The notes under the pieces are model-generated. The model was given only the letters and a program-made list of their open reading frames with translations, made no database searches and was not told the DNA's origin. Shown piece by piece: positions 1-9,380 of a DNA stretch of 64,000 nt. Positions within the stretch are counted from its first letter, which is position 1. Each line of letters starts with the position of its first letter. Source of the stretch: Flavobacterium psychraerolatum. GTDB lineage: Bacteria; Bacteroidota; Bacteroidia; Flavobacteriales; Flavobacteriaceae. The stretch is from contig NZ_JAOQMX010000017.1 in NCBI RefSeq assembly GCF_025960985.1, positions 1 through 64,000 of the forward strand, given 5' to 3'. A program made the position numbers and the translations under genes.

Positions 1-620
1 TTATTGTCGGTTTATTCATTGTTTTGATTGGAATTTTCGCCAACGGAAAAGCAGGATACGCCAGAGAAAGCGCTGAGAAAAAAGAAGAGAGTACCGATTC
101 TAAATCAATGACGACCGGAATCCTTATCGCCGTTATTGGTGGTTTATTGGCAACTGGTTTCAGCTATGCCAATGCAGTGGGTCGCCCGTACTTACATGAT
201 GCTTGCCAAGCGCAAGGAAACGCCGATTGGATTACAGCCGTAGCCGTTATGTTCCCAATCTTCATCAGTGGTGGTTTGGTTATGACTGCTTATTTTGTAT
301 GGCAACTGTCTGCCAAAAAAGCTTGGAACGACTTCAAAACGCCATCTTTTAGCAAAAACTTTTTCTTGATTTTGGTAATGGCCGTTTTTCATTACGCAGC
401 TTCTGCTTTGTTTGCTTTCGCAGCTTTCAAACTTGGAAATAGCGGAAATACGGTTGGTTATGCTATTTTCAATACTTCTTGTGTGGTGACCGCCATAACT
501 AGTGGAATTGTAACCAAAGAATGGATTAACGCCTCTGCCAAAGCTAGAAATTTTCTTTACCTAGGACTAGCGTGCATGGTTGTCGGTATTTTGTTTGTCG
601 CTTTTGGAAACGGAGCTTAA
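1..620 (+). CDS. RhaT-family sugar/H+ symporter, C-terminal part (5' end outside window)
   Basis: The reading frame is open from base 3, so the gene starts left of the window; about 205 C-terminal residues are present. They contain at least five hydrophobic segments, and the stretch IGIFANGKAG closely matches IGIIANGKAG in the complete transporter at 15218-16249. By homology this is an inner-membrane carrier of the RhaT (L-rhamnose-proton symporter) family of the DMT superfamily. It is the most degraded-region-proximal of three RhaT-type genes in the window. Which sugar it moves cannot be told from sequence. A strong intrinsic terminator follows 26 bases downstream, so it ends its transcription unit. 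Confidence 0.85.
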   Translation, partial: IVGLFIVLIGIFANGKAGYARESAEKKEESTDSKSMTTGILIAVIGGLLATGFSYANAVGRPYLHDACQAQGNADWITAVAVMFPIFISGGLVMTAYFVWQLSAKKAWNDFKTPSFSKNFFLILVMAVFHYAASALFAFAAFKLGNSGNTVGYAIFNTSCVVTAITSGIVTKEWINASAKARNFLYLGLACMVVGILFVAFGNGA

Positions 621-645
621 CAAGAAGCTAATCTTTATAAATCGA

Positions 646-680
646 ACCCGTTTAATTCTTTTTAAACGGGTTTTTTGTTT
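646..680 (+). terminator. Intrinsic terminator after RhaT-type gene
   Basis: Inverted repeat AACCCGTTTAA / TTTAAACGGGTT with a short loop, followed by a T-run. It lies just after the stop codon of the transporter gene. Confidence 0.85.
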
Positions 681-741
681 TTAAACAATATCTAAATTTT
701 AGTGCTTTTTCAGGAGCAGAAAAATTCGTCCTTTTTGTGAA

Positions 742-825
742 TTCGGTTCCTGTTCTACGCTATATTTTTGCTTTTTTAAAGAAAAAAAGCAAAGGATGCC
801 GCTGCGACCAGAGCTAAGAGGAAAT
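742..825. repeat. Dispersed hairpin repeat; rest of 621-1477 holds no clear gene
   Basis: A palindromic core (TTTGCTTTTTT, short loop, AAAAAAAGCAAA) sits between GC-richer flanks (TTCCTGTTCTACGCTATA on the left, GGATGCCGCTGCGACCAGAG on the right). From memory, this arrangement resembles intergenic repeats common in Flavobacterium genomes, with conserved flanks and a variable stem; that was not checked. The remainder of this 850-base gap contains a 95-codon open frame (1049-1336) that I do not accept as a gene, and nothing else that I recognise. Confidence 0.5.
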
Positions 826-1477
826 ACCATACTTTTATGTTTTTTTTTTGCATAAACTATCAAAAATTACCTTTAATACTTCCTTTGGCTAATTCGATTA
901 GGACGGTTTTCCACAACTACAAACAATTGAAAAAAGTAATTACTATGTAAAATTTACAACAATAAAAATCAAGACGTTATTACATGTAATAATTATAAAA
1001 TACTACTCCAAATATAAAGTCATAACAGTCAAAAAAAGTAAACATAATGTGATTGGTCATGACCGATTAATAAGGAAACAGAGATCTAGCATTACATGGA
1101 AGTACGATTTTAAAGGCAACCGAAACATGTTAAATATAGTAAGAGAATTACCCCTAAACCAATTTTTACCTAAAACAAAACTGCGCAGCTACACGCTTTT
1201 AATCATTACCGGAAGCTATACAGCTGAAATACGTATTTTAGATACTCAGGAAGATGGTAATCGTTGCGTGAAAAAAGAAAAGTATTTCAGAAACTTATTT
1301 AAGTCGAAAAAATGGTTTAAACCGGAACTAACCTGATGCGAATTTAAAATAGCCGTCAAAGGAAAAAACTTTGGGAAGAAGCTTCTGCACTTAAAATCAA
1401 AGCTAGTAGCATGTAAAACACTGAATAACAATTGATTTCTTCAGACAGTTAAAAAAAATTCAACGAAACGCAAAGAT

Positions 1478-2653
1478 TTAATTCAAAACCTCAAGCGCTA
1501 CCATTTTACAACTTACATCGATACGTTGCAATCCGCTGACTTCAAACAAGGCGTTAAAATATTTGGTGTCATTTCCTAACAGTTTTTGAAAATTATCTAA
1601 ATATTCTTTGTCTGTGAATTGCTTAACCGTAGCCATCACACCAATATCATTATTGGACACAAAATATAGAGCCGTTTTTCCTTTGCTCAAACTAGTACGC
1701 GAAACCATCGCATACTCTTTTTTGTTGTTTTTACTTTGTGGTGTATCATATAAAGTGGTCTTTCCGTTTGCACTATATTCAAAGCCATCATTAAATATTT
1801 TGAAAGCTTTACTGTCTTTCAAAAAGAAAGTCTTAGACATGTTCATGGTTTTGAACTGGCCAATAAACAAGATGTTATTTTGAGTAATATCGTCATAATT
1901 GAGCTCGCTTTCTAGCTTTAGATCAAAATCTCTTTTATAGTCCGAAAACCAGTTTGCAATAGATTTAATACAATAGGGTGCCATTTTGGACATCAAAGTG
2001 TAATCCGTCATTTGCAGGTTATTGTTTGGTGTTGTAGTTGTATACTCAACAAACTCATTTGCGTTATTTATATTGGCGTAGATTACACCATGGACCCTAC
2101 CATCGCTAAGCTTTTCATGCACTACATACTGATCTGAAACTATCACCAAGTTTTTTGCATTCGACTCAAAATAAGGCTCCCAAAGAGAGGCGGGTTTATT
2201 AGCGAAATAAAATCCTGCTCTTATTATTATTCCAATTATAATTATTGCTAGTCCGACCAGTTTGAGGTATTGAAGCGAAATGGTAACGGTACCTTTAGAT
2301 GTCTTTTTTTGTTTCGAAAATGTTTCTTGACTAATGAAATTTAAATTGTACTGTCCTTTGTTTATTTTAAAAATAATGGATTCATCAGCTCCTTCTTTGG
2401 AATAAAATTCGTCTAATTTTTTTCGTAAATTATATACATACGAACGAACAGTACTATCATTTTTGTCAAGACTATAATTTTTCGAAAAAAGATCCAAACC
2501 AATTGTAAACTCTTTTACATCTTCGTTAATAAGTGCTTTTTCGACCAAATAATTCAAAAGCCTTGTGTACACAGAAGAATTGACAAACAGAGAATGTTTT
2601 CCTATTCTCTCCAAGGCATCTTGTATAGCTGTTTTTTCTTTTTCGGACATCAT
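1478..2653 (-). CDS. ToxR-like membrane-anchored transcriptional regulator
   Basis: The 391-residue product has a cytoplasmic N-terminal domain (about residues 1-110) of winged-helix type. The pattern RLLNYLVEKAL, KEFTIGLDLFSKN, DSTVRSYVYNLRKKLDEFY and then INKGQY matches the DNA-binding module of OmpR/ToxR-like membrane regulators. A hydrophobic helix follows (about 128-148, rich in I/G/L). The C-terminal part of about 240 residues has no family that I recognise and would be periplasmic, presumably sensing. The gene is divergent from the GH3 gene at 2983, with a 329-base shared upstream region, so the GH3 is its likely target. A broken paralogue lies at 5580-6734. The DNA-binding and membrane assignment is well supported by pattern; the ligand is unknown. 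Confidence 0.75.
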   Translation of the reverse strand: MMSEKEKTAIQDALERIGKHSLFVNSSVYTRLLNYLVEKALINEDVKEFTIGLDLFSKNYSLDKNDSTVRSYVYNLRKKLDEFYSKEGADESIIFKINKGQYNLNFISQETFSKQKKTSKGTVTISLQYLKLVGLAIIIIGIIIRAGFYFANKPASLWEPYFESNAKNLVIVSDQYVVHEKLSDGRVHGVIYANINNANEFVEYTTTTPNNNLQMTDYTLMSKMAPYCIKSIANWFSDYKRDFDLKLESELNYDDITQNNILFIGQFKTMNMSKTFFLKDSKAFKIFNDGFEYSANGKTTLYDTPQSKNNKKEYAMVSRTSLSKGKTALYFVSNNDIGVMATVKQFTDKEYLDNFQKLLGNDTKYFNALFEVSGLQRIDVSCKMVALEVLN

Positions 2654-2757
2654 AAGGTCAAAAATAAGGTTTTTTTAGAAAGAAAGGAAGCCTACATCTT
2701 GAAGTCTATAGTCATTTGAATTAACACTCTGTTTATTAATGATTTAAGCTATCATTT

Positions 2758-2773
2758 TAACGGTTAAAGTTAC
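2758..2773. promoter_or_regulatory. Candidate regulator-binding motif between regulator 1 and GH3
   Basis: TAACGGTTAAAGTTAC occurs here. Nearly the same word occurs twice (once on each strand) in the region upstream of the paralogous regulator at 6764-6809. Both regulators face a divergent carbohydrate-active gene, so this is a reasonable binding or autoregulatory site. It is inferred from recurrence only. The rest of 2654-2982 shows no other feature that I recognise. Confidence 0.4.
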
Positions 2774-2982
2774 AGTGATTGCAACAGTTTTTGAGTTGTT
2801 TTATGATATTCAATCAAAATGGAACGACTATCCTTGTAGTGAAATAACTAAAACATACCAACCATGAATTTCAACTATTATAGTCTAATCAGTTTACAAT
2901 TTAGCGTTGTAGCTAAAAGGCAATAACTTTCAAATTAAATGGACTAGATTACAAACCAATCAAAAAATCACATAAATAAATT

Positions 2983-5543
2983 ATGAATCAACTAAGCAAA
3001 ATTATTGTTGCGCTTTTCCTCTTTTCTGCTGGAAGCAATGCGCAAACTTGGAAAAATCCAAATGCTCCTACTGAAGATAGAGTCAAAGATTTATTATCCA
3101 AAATGACTCTCGAAGAAAAAATTAGTCAATGCAGTTCTGATATTCCCGCTATAGAACGATTGGGTATCCCTGCTTATATCTGGTATGGCGAAGCATTGCA
3201 CGGTGTTATTGCATGGAATTGCACGTCTTTTCCGCAAAACATTGCCATGGGTGCCACTTGGAATCCAAACTTGATGTTTGATGTGGCTACCGCTATTTCA
3301 AACGAAGCACGTGCTTTAAAAAATGCAGGACAAAAAGAGGTAATGATGTTTTCGCCAACGGTAAATTTAGGAAGAGATCCTAGATGGGGACGCAACGAAG
3401 AATGTTATAGCGAAGATCCGTTTTTAATGTCTGAAATGGCTCGAATGTACATTAGAGGAATGCAAGGAAATGACAAAAAATACCTAAAAACAGTAACTAC
3501 GGTCAAACACTTTATTGCAAATAATGTTGAAAAAAACAGAGAGCGTATTCAATCTAATATCAGCGAAAAAGATTTGAGAGAATTCTATATGCCTGCCTAT
3601 AGAACCTGTATTGCCGATGAAGAAGCTGGTGGAATTATGTCAGCACTAAATGGGTTGAATGGAGTGCCTAGTTCTGGAAGTAAATGGTTATTAACTGATG
3701 TTTTAAGAAATGAATGGGGATTTAAAGGCTATGTAGTGGCCGATTGGAATGCGGCTTCGGGTATGTTCAACAATCAAAAATATGTTAAATCATTTCCTGA
3801 GGCATCCGCTTTATCTATAAAATCGGGTACCGATCAGGAATGTTTTCGACCTAAGGCATCACTAATGGTATAACATTTAAAACCTGCAATTGAGCAAGGG
3901 TTACTTACAGAGGCTGAACTTGATGTATCTGTAGCTCGACTTTTGAGAATGCGTTTTTTAACCGGTGATTTTGATAAACCAGAACTAAATCCATATTCAA
4001 AAATACCGCAATCTGTTTTAGAAAGCGACACGCATAAAAAATTGGCACTCAAAGCAGCAGAGCAAGCCATTGTTTTATTAAAAAATGACAATATTTTACC
4101 CCTTAAAAAAGATGTAAAATCAATTGCTGTTTTAGGTCCATTTGCAAACCAAGCTTGGTTGGGAATTTATTCTGGATTTCCTAAAAGTAAAATCAGTCCG
4201 TTGGCTGGAATAAAAAATAGCACTACAGCACAAATTAATTATGCTGAAGGTTGCGGAATTATTGAACCATTTGATGAAGCAAAAATTAAAGAAGCAGTTG
4301 AAGCGGCCAAAAAATCTGAGGTTGCTATAATTTTTGTTGGAAATGATGAAAAAACATCCACCGAAAATACAGACCGTTTAACCTTAGCATTACCTGGTGC
4401 GCAACAAAGATTGATTGAAGCCGTTTTGAAAGTAAACAAAAATACAGTAGTTGTTTTGATTCCGAGTGGAGCTACCACGATTGGACCTTCTCAGAAAGAG
4501 GTTCCCGGAATAATTTGTGCGTGGCCAAACGGTCAAGAGCAAGGAACGGCAATTGCCAATGTACTTTGGGGAAAATACAATCCAGGTGGAAAATTAAACT
4601 CGACTTGGTACGAGTCGGATAATGATTTGCCAAACATACACGATTATGACCTTAGAAAAGGACGTACGTACATGTTTTCAAGAACAAGCCTTTATACCCA
4701 TTTGGATATGGTTTGAGTTATACCTCTTTTGATATTAAAGATCTAAAATTAGATAAAAAAACGGTGGCTGTCAATGAAAGCGTTGCTGTTTCTGTAAGCG
4801 TAACCAATTCTGGGAAAATCGATGGTGATGAAGTTGTACAGCTGTATATCAGAGATTTAAGTAAAAATAAACTAGCACCAATAAAATCTTTAAAAGGATT
4901 TGAGAGAATCCATCTTAAAGCGGGAGAAACTAAAAATGCAACTTTAAATGTACCCTATGCAGCCTTCAATTACTACAATGTAGGCAACAAACGTTTTGAA
5001 GTAAGCGATGGAAAATTTGAAATCATGGTAGGTAATTCTTCTGAAAAGATTTTAGCTAAAGGAAAAGTAACACTAAAAGCTGGTGTGGTTCCAGAAGTAA
5101 ATGTGGACAACAAATCGGCCTATTTTAATGCTAAAGATCCTAATAGATTCAAAACTTGGGATGCTATTTATGATGACAAAAGCTTCTTGAAAACAGCAAA
5201 TCCTAAATCTAAAAAAGAGGATTCTGGAATAGAATTTAAAATGATTTTTACAGATCCTGGTTTTTATGTCAATACTTGGGATGCTGAGGTTAATATGAAA
5301 TTAAAAACAAACGAAGCTACTTTGAAGTTAACAATGTTAGGAAACGAAATTGACACCTACGTAGTGAAAAAAGAAAATACTGAATTCCAAACTTTGGCTA
5401 TAAAAATTCCAATTCCACCAGAGTACGGTAAAGAAGTAATCTTAAATGCCTTCATATTGCCATCAGAAATGGAAATAGAATCCATCAAAATTATACCTCC
5501 CGGAAACGCAAAACCTTACCGTGTATATTCAAAAGCAAAGTAA
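2983..5543 (+). pseudogene. GH3 beta-glycosidase, broken by a stop and a frameshift
   Basis: Three consecutive open segments together make one secreted GH3 enzyme. The first (2983-3873) has a signal peptide ending near SNAQ and the (beta/alpha)8 domain, with nucleophile candidate D254 in VVADWNAAS. An in-frame TAA at 3871-3873 interrupts it. The same frame continues (HLKPAIEQG, LLTEAELDV) through the alpha/beta sandwich to about 4675. There one base is missing: the next frame resumes with LYPFGYGLSYTSF, the start of the FnIII-like domain. An extra C-terminal domain of about 150 residues follows to 5543. GH3 enzymes of this type remove terminal beta-glucose or beta-xylose. Either the gene is a pseudogene or the assembly has errors at both points. 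Confidence 0.85.
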
Positions 5544-5564
5544 TAGCAGTAAAATAAACTAATA

Positions 5565-5599
5565 AAAATGGTCGTATCTTTAAAAAGGTACGGCCATTT
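5565..5599. terminator. Bidirectional terminator between GH3 and regulator 2
   Basis: Inverted repeat AAATGGTCGTATC / GGTACGGCCATTT (imperfect) with A- and T-rich flanks, between convergent genes. It overlaps the last codons of the minus-strand regulator. Confidence 0.6.
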
Positions 5600-6734
5600 C
5601 TAGTTTTATATTAGTGTTGGTGCGGTTTTGTCCTTTGACTTTAAAAACAGCTGTAAAGTATTTTTTGCCTTTAAGGTAACGGTTCGAAAACACCTCCATA
5701 TTTTCAGGATTGGTGAAATATTCCACTGTGGCACTTACACCAATATCATGTTGGGAGAAAAACACAAAATGTTCAGTGTTATTTGTAGTGGGATATTTTG
5801 AAACAATTGCATATTCGACCGTGTCTTTGAGCGAATTCAAATCAAACCGCTTGCTCCCCAAACTAGGATGATTGGAAAAGTACAAAACATCCTCTTTTAG
5901 TTTGAAATAAGGATTCGCTTCATTAAAAAACGGAATGAATGGGCTGTTATTTTTCGTTGGGCCTACATAAATGGAGTTCCCTTCCTTAATATCAACAATC
6001 GAACTTTGAGTGGTAAAACGAATGGTGAAGTCGTGATCGTAATTTCGATAAAAACGCTCCAACTGCTGGGTTGCCAAAACCCCCATTTTGGTGCTATACG
6101 AATAATCAGAAGGGGTGATTTGGTCTTTTAAGTTGGGATATTTATCAATAAGCTGATAAAATTCTTTTTGACTATTTATATCGAAATCTCTAGTCCAACC
6201 TTTTCCGTTTGTTATTGTGTTGCCTGTGATTCCAAAATGGTCACCTATAAACAAATTAGTAATCGTACTATTGTCTAAAAAAGATTTCCATAAATCAGGT
6301 TTTGAATTAGGGATTTTTGTTAGAACAAAAATAAAAAGAGCCAGAAATAAACCAATATAAGGAATCGCCACCGCCCAATTTATTTTGCGTTTTACTGCCG
6401 TTTCTTTTTTATAAAATCGAACTTGATATTGTCCTTTGTCAATAATTAAGTGATAAACTTCGTCTTTGCCTTCTGCTTCATAATAGCTTACTATTTTCTT
6501 TCGCAAGTTGTACACATTGACGCGTACACGTGGATTGGTTTTATCTGAGCTTTGTGAACCTCCAAAAAACTCAATATCGATAGTAGCTTCTTTAAGTGAT
6601 GTTTCATTTTCAGTAGCCTCAAATAAATATTGAAGTAAAGCACTACTTGTAGGAGCATTTTTAAAGGTTTTACTTTGCTTTATTTGGTTAACAAGGTCTT
6701 GCTTTTGGTTTTTGGTTAAGCTTGTTTATTTCAT
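5580..6734 (-). pseudogene. ToxR-like membrane regulator 2, disrupted
   Basis: This is a paralogue of the regulator at 1478-2653. From 6515 downward the frame encodes VYNLRKKIVSYYEAEG, DKGQYQVRF, a membrane helix (AIPYIGLFLALFIFVLT) and a periplasmic domain ending KLEMAVPF. Upstream, the DNA-binding domain continues in another frame (SALLQYLFEAT, EATIDIEFFGGSQSSDK). One T is missing in the run at 6540-6542, which puts a stop in the way. The only matching ATG (6732-6734) is followed by AAA and then TAA (6726-6728), a second lesion. With both repaired, the domain aligns with regulator 1 throughout. It is divergent from the beta-helix gene at 7044. The 311-codon open part could still yield a membrane protein lacking its DNA-binding domain. 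Confidence 0.75.
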
Positions 6735-6763
6735 TTAAATAACTGTATTTCAATGTTTTATTT

Positions 6764-6809
6764 ACAACTTTAACCGTTATAGCTACTGTTAAAGAGTGGT
6801 TAAAGTTAC
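6764..6809. promoter_or_regulatory. Two copies of the regulator-linked motif
   Basis: ACAACTTTAACCGTTA (6764-6779) is the reverse complement, with one mismatch, of the word at 2758-2773. GGTTAAAGTTAC at 6798-6809 is a second partial copy in the other orientation. Both lie just upstream of the disrupted regulator 2 and in the shared region with the beta-helix gene. The assignment is by recurrence only. Confidence 0.4.
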
Positions 6810-6841
6810 ATAAAGATTATTAATTAGATACATTTGAAGTA

Positions 6842-6851
6842 TTCATATATA
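6842..6851. promoter_or_regulatory. Possible half-site of the IclR-type operator
   Basis: TTCATATATA is identical to the best arm of the 31-bp operators at 15128, 18604 and 24904. At the expected spacing the second arm (6863-6872) matches at only about 5 of 10 positions, so this may be chance in AT-rich DNA. The remaining bases between 6810 and 7043 show nothing else clear. Confidence 0.15.
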
Positions 6852-7043
6852 AATAATATTTCTTATTTGGAAGTCATTATAATTATTACCTTTCTAAAGG
6901 TTAATTAATTGGAACAAAGTTTCAATCTGGCGATACTATGGGAACACATCGAAATTCTGAAAACTATTGTGGTAATGATGATAATTCGATTATCCTAAAC
7001 TTAACATTTGCATTTTAACTAAACCTCTTTTATATAATCCAAA

Positions 7044-9038
7044 ATGAAAAAAACGTATCAAATCCTAATTTTGCTCCTTGTAATATCATGCAATGTTGTT
7101 GCAAAAGAATACCATGTAGATTGCACCAATACATCTCTTGGAAATGGTTCCGCATCAAATCCTTTTAAAACCATATCTCAGGCCACTTCTATTATGGTCA
7201 AGGGCGATGTTTGCTACATTCATAAGGGAACATATCGTGAAAATATTATACCTAAGAATTCAGGTTCTGCATCCAAACCAATTTTGCTTACCGCTTTCGA
7301 AAATGATATTGTCATTGTTTCGGCAACCGATCAGGTTTCGGGTTGGGAAAAATATTCTGGAAATATTTATAAAAAATCGGGTGTCAATTTAGGATTAGGA
7401 GATGGGAATAATGTCTTTTTTAATTCGAAAAAAATGCAATTGGCTCGTTGGCCAAATGATGCTGACAATGATGAATATACTTTGGATGCCAAATACATCG
7501 ATATGACCAAAGGGACATATTCTATGTCTTATATTAGTAATAACGAAATTCCGAATATCGATTGGACTGGAGCAACCGTTCATTATTTAGGCGCTCATAG
7601 TGGTTGCAGTTGGGAACGTACCATTACAAACTATGACAAGGATTTGCATCGAATTCATTTTGAAACATTGCCATATGAATGGCCTTTTGGAGACACCCAT
7701 AGTCCGATGCGTTTAGAGAATGGTCATCGAGGCATTTTTTATCTAATGAATAAATTAGAAGCGCTAGATGCACCAAAAGAATGGTATTATGACACCAAAA
7801 AAAAAGAACTCTACTTCTATGCTCCCGAAGGTAAAAATCCAAATAATGATTTGGTAGAAGTTACTGCTCGTTTAAATGTGGCCGAAATTAACAAAGATTA
7901 CATTCATTTTAATAAGCTTAATTTTTTTGGCGGAATGATTACCATCAAAGGAAATCATAATGAAATAACCAACTGCATGGTCAAACACGGATCGGATAAA
8001 TTGATTACCAATTTAACTGGTGCGGCATTAAGTGACGCAGCCATTCAAGTTTTAAACGGGTCTAATAATACCATTGAAAAATGTATTATAGAAAGTGGGA
8101 CTTTGAACGGTATCATAATAAGTAAAGATGCAGAGGATAACAAAATCGAAAATAATATCATTCAATACTTCAATACTATTGGTATTCATGCGCAACTGCT
8201 GAATAGTAGCGGTGCAAGAAATAAAATTTTAAAAAACTCCTTCTATGGTTCCGCTCGTGATGGGGTAAAAGTTACGGGTGATGATAGCGAGTTTGGGTAT
8301 AATCACGTTCAAAAAAGTTTGATTTCAGGAGCCGATGGAGGATTGTTTTATGTCACCGGAAGAAGTATTCCTGTAAATGTAGAGATACATCACAATTGGT
8401 TTCATGATGCGTATGGCGCAAAACATGCGGGCAAAAAAGCTGTAGGTATTTATCTTGACAACAATGCAGCGGGTTATGTTGTGCATCATAACGTAATTTG
8501 GGATATAGAATGGGGCGGCTTGCATTTGAATTGGAATGCCGTGAAAAATGAAATCTATAACAATACGTTTTGGAATGTAGGTCCGGCTGAACAAGCCCTA
8601 ATTGATAGTTGGGTGCCCAAAAGAGACGGTGTCCAAACCAATGTAGCAGAGAATACCTTGTACAATAATATTTCGGATGTACGCCCGTGGTGGCATTCTG
8701 GTGATGGAACTAAATATAGAGTAGACGAAAAAGAGTTTGAAGGAACGGAAGCAGATAATGATTTCAAAAACAATGTTCAGTTTTCTACTTTGCCATTTTC
8801 TATCGAAAAGAGTTCTCTTTTTATGCCTTTAAAAGATTCTCCATTAATTGATAAAGCCAATAAAATTAAAAAAATAAAGGACGGATTTATAGGAACTGCA
8901 CCAGATTTGGGTGCCTATGAATTTGGCGGAAAAGCATGGACTGCTGGAGTAGATTGGACTCCAGAAGATTTTGCTTGGATTCCAGGGAATGACTATAAAA
9001 AGTTAGAATTTATAAATAAAGCTAAATCGAAAAGGTAA
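7044..9038 (+). CDS. Secreted right-handed parallel beta-helix protein (putative polysaccharide lyase/glycosidase)
   Basis: The 664-residue product has an N-terminal export signal: LLLVISC could be a lipobox, or cleavage could follow VVAKE. It then shows the hallmark start of secreted beta-helix enzymes (YHVDC, GNGSASNPFKTISQA, GTYRENI), the motif QLARWPND, and from about residue 290 a series of coils rich in N, I and G (NKIENNIIQYF, NEIYNNTFWNVG). Such folds occur in PL6-type lyases, GH120 and GH110; I cannot choose among them. The gene is intact, lies divergent from disrupted regulator 2, and is followed by a stretch of remnants. A polysaccharide substrate is inferred from fold and context. 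Confidence 0.7.
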   Translation: MKKTYQILILLLVISCNVVAKEYHVDCTNTSLGNGSASNPFKTISQATSIMVKGDVCYIHKGTYRENIIPKNSGSASKPILLTAFENDIVIVSATDQVSGWEKYSGNIYKKSGVNLGLGDGNNVFFNSKKMQLARWPNDADNDEYTLDAKYIDMTKGTYSMSYISNNEIPNIDWTGATVHYLGAHSGCSWERTITNYDKDLHRIHFETLPYEWPFGDTHSPMRLENGHRGIFYLMNKLEALDAPKEWYYDTKKKELYFYAPEGKNPNNDLVEVTARLNVAEINKDYIHFNKLNFFGGMITIKGNHNEITNCMVKHGSDKLITNLTGAALSDAAIQVLNGSNNTIEKCIIESGTLNGIIISKDAEDNKIENNIIQYFNTIGIHAQLLNSSGARNKILKNSFYGSARDGVKVTGDDSEFGYNHVQKSLISGADGGLFYVTGRSIPVNVEIHHNWFHDAYGAKHAGKKAVGIYLDNNAAGYVVHHNVIWDIEWGGLHLNWNAVKNEIYNNTFWNVGPAEQALIDSWVPKRDGVQTNVAENTLYNNISDVRPWWHSGDGTKYRVDEKEFEGTEADNDFKNNVQFSTLPFSIEKSSLFMPLKDSPLIDKANKIKKIKDGFIGTAPDLGAYEFGGKAWTAGVDWTPEDFAWIPGNDYKKLEFINKAKSKR

Positions 9039-9056
9039 AAACAATTTAAAAAATAA

Positions 9057-9120
9057 ATGAAAAATATATTTTTAGTAGCAATTTTGTACTGTCCCCAAAT
9101 AGTTAGACACTGTTTGGGGA
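9057..9120 (+). pseudogene. 5' stub of an exported-protein gene, cut by a possible IS-end sequence
   Basis: An ATG at 9057 opens a signal-peptide-like start (MKNIFLVAIL) only 18 bases after the beta-helix gene. After ten codons it runs into TACTGTCCCCAAATAG and a hairpin (CCCCAAA / TTTGGGG), and the frame soon ends. It looks like the beginning of a lost downstream gene. The rest of the gap 9039-9380 shows no gene. Confidence 0.3.
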
Positions 9121-9380
9121 AAATACAATGATTTTAAAAATATTAAAAACTGCTCTTATTGTCAAACCCGGTAAATCAAAAAAGTGAGAGCTTACAAACC
9201 TAGTTTAGTTGCTTCGAATAATAGTATCCAACCCTCTACAAATTAGTAGGAACTAGCTTCGCTCCCATTCTTAAAAACTGAAAAAACTGAGAATCGAAAA
9301 GACATAGAAAGTGATTAGAAAATCTAGCACGTATGCACACAGATCGCTAAAACATCTTTAGTAATTTTCATGAAGATTCA

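Noticed and set aside
1049..1336. 95-codon open frame as a gene
   Set aside because: No start context, no recognisable motif, irregular composition, and surrounded by non-coding sequence with a dispersed repeat. Left unannotated.
6842..6872. Fourth IclR-type operator upstream of the beta-helix gene
   Set aside because: Left arm is perfect but the right arm matches only about half; AT-rich DNA can give this by chance. Kept as a low-confidence half-site.
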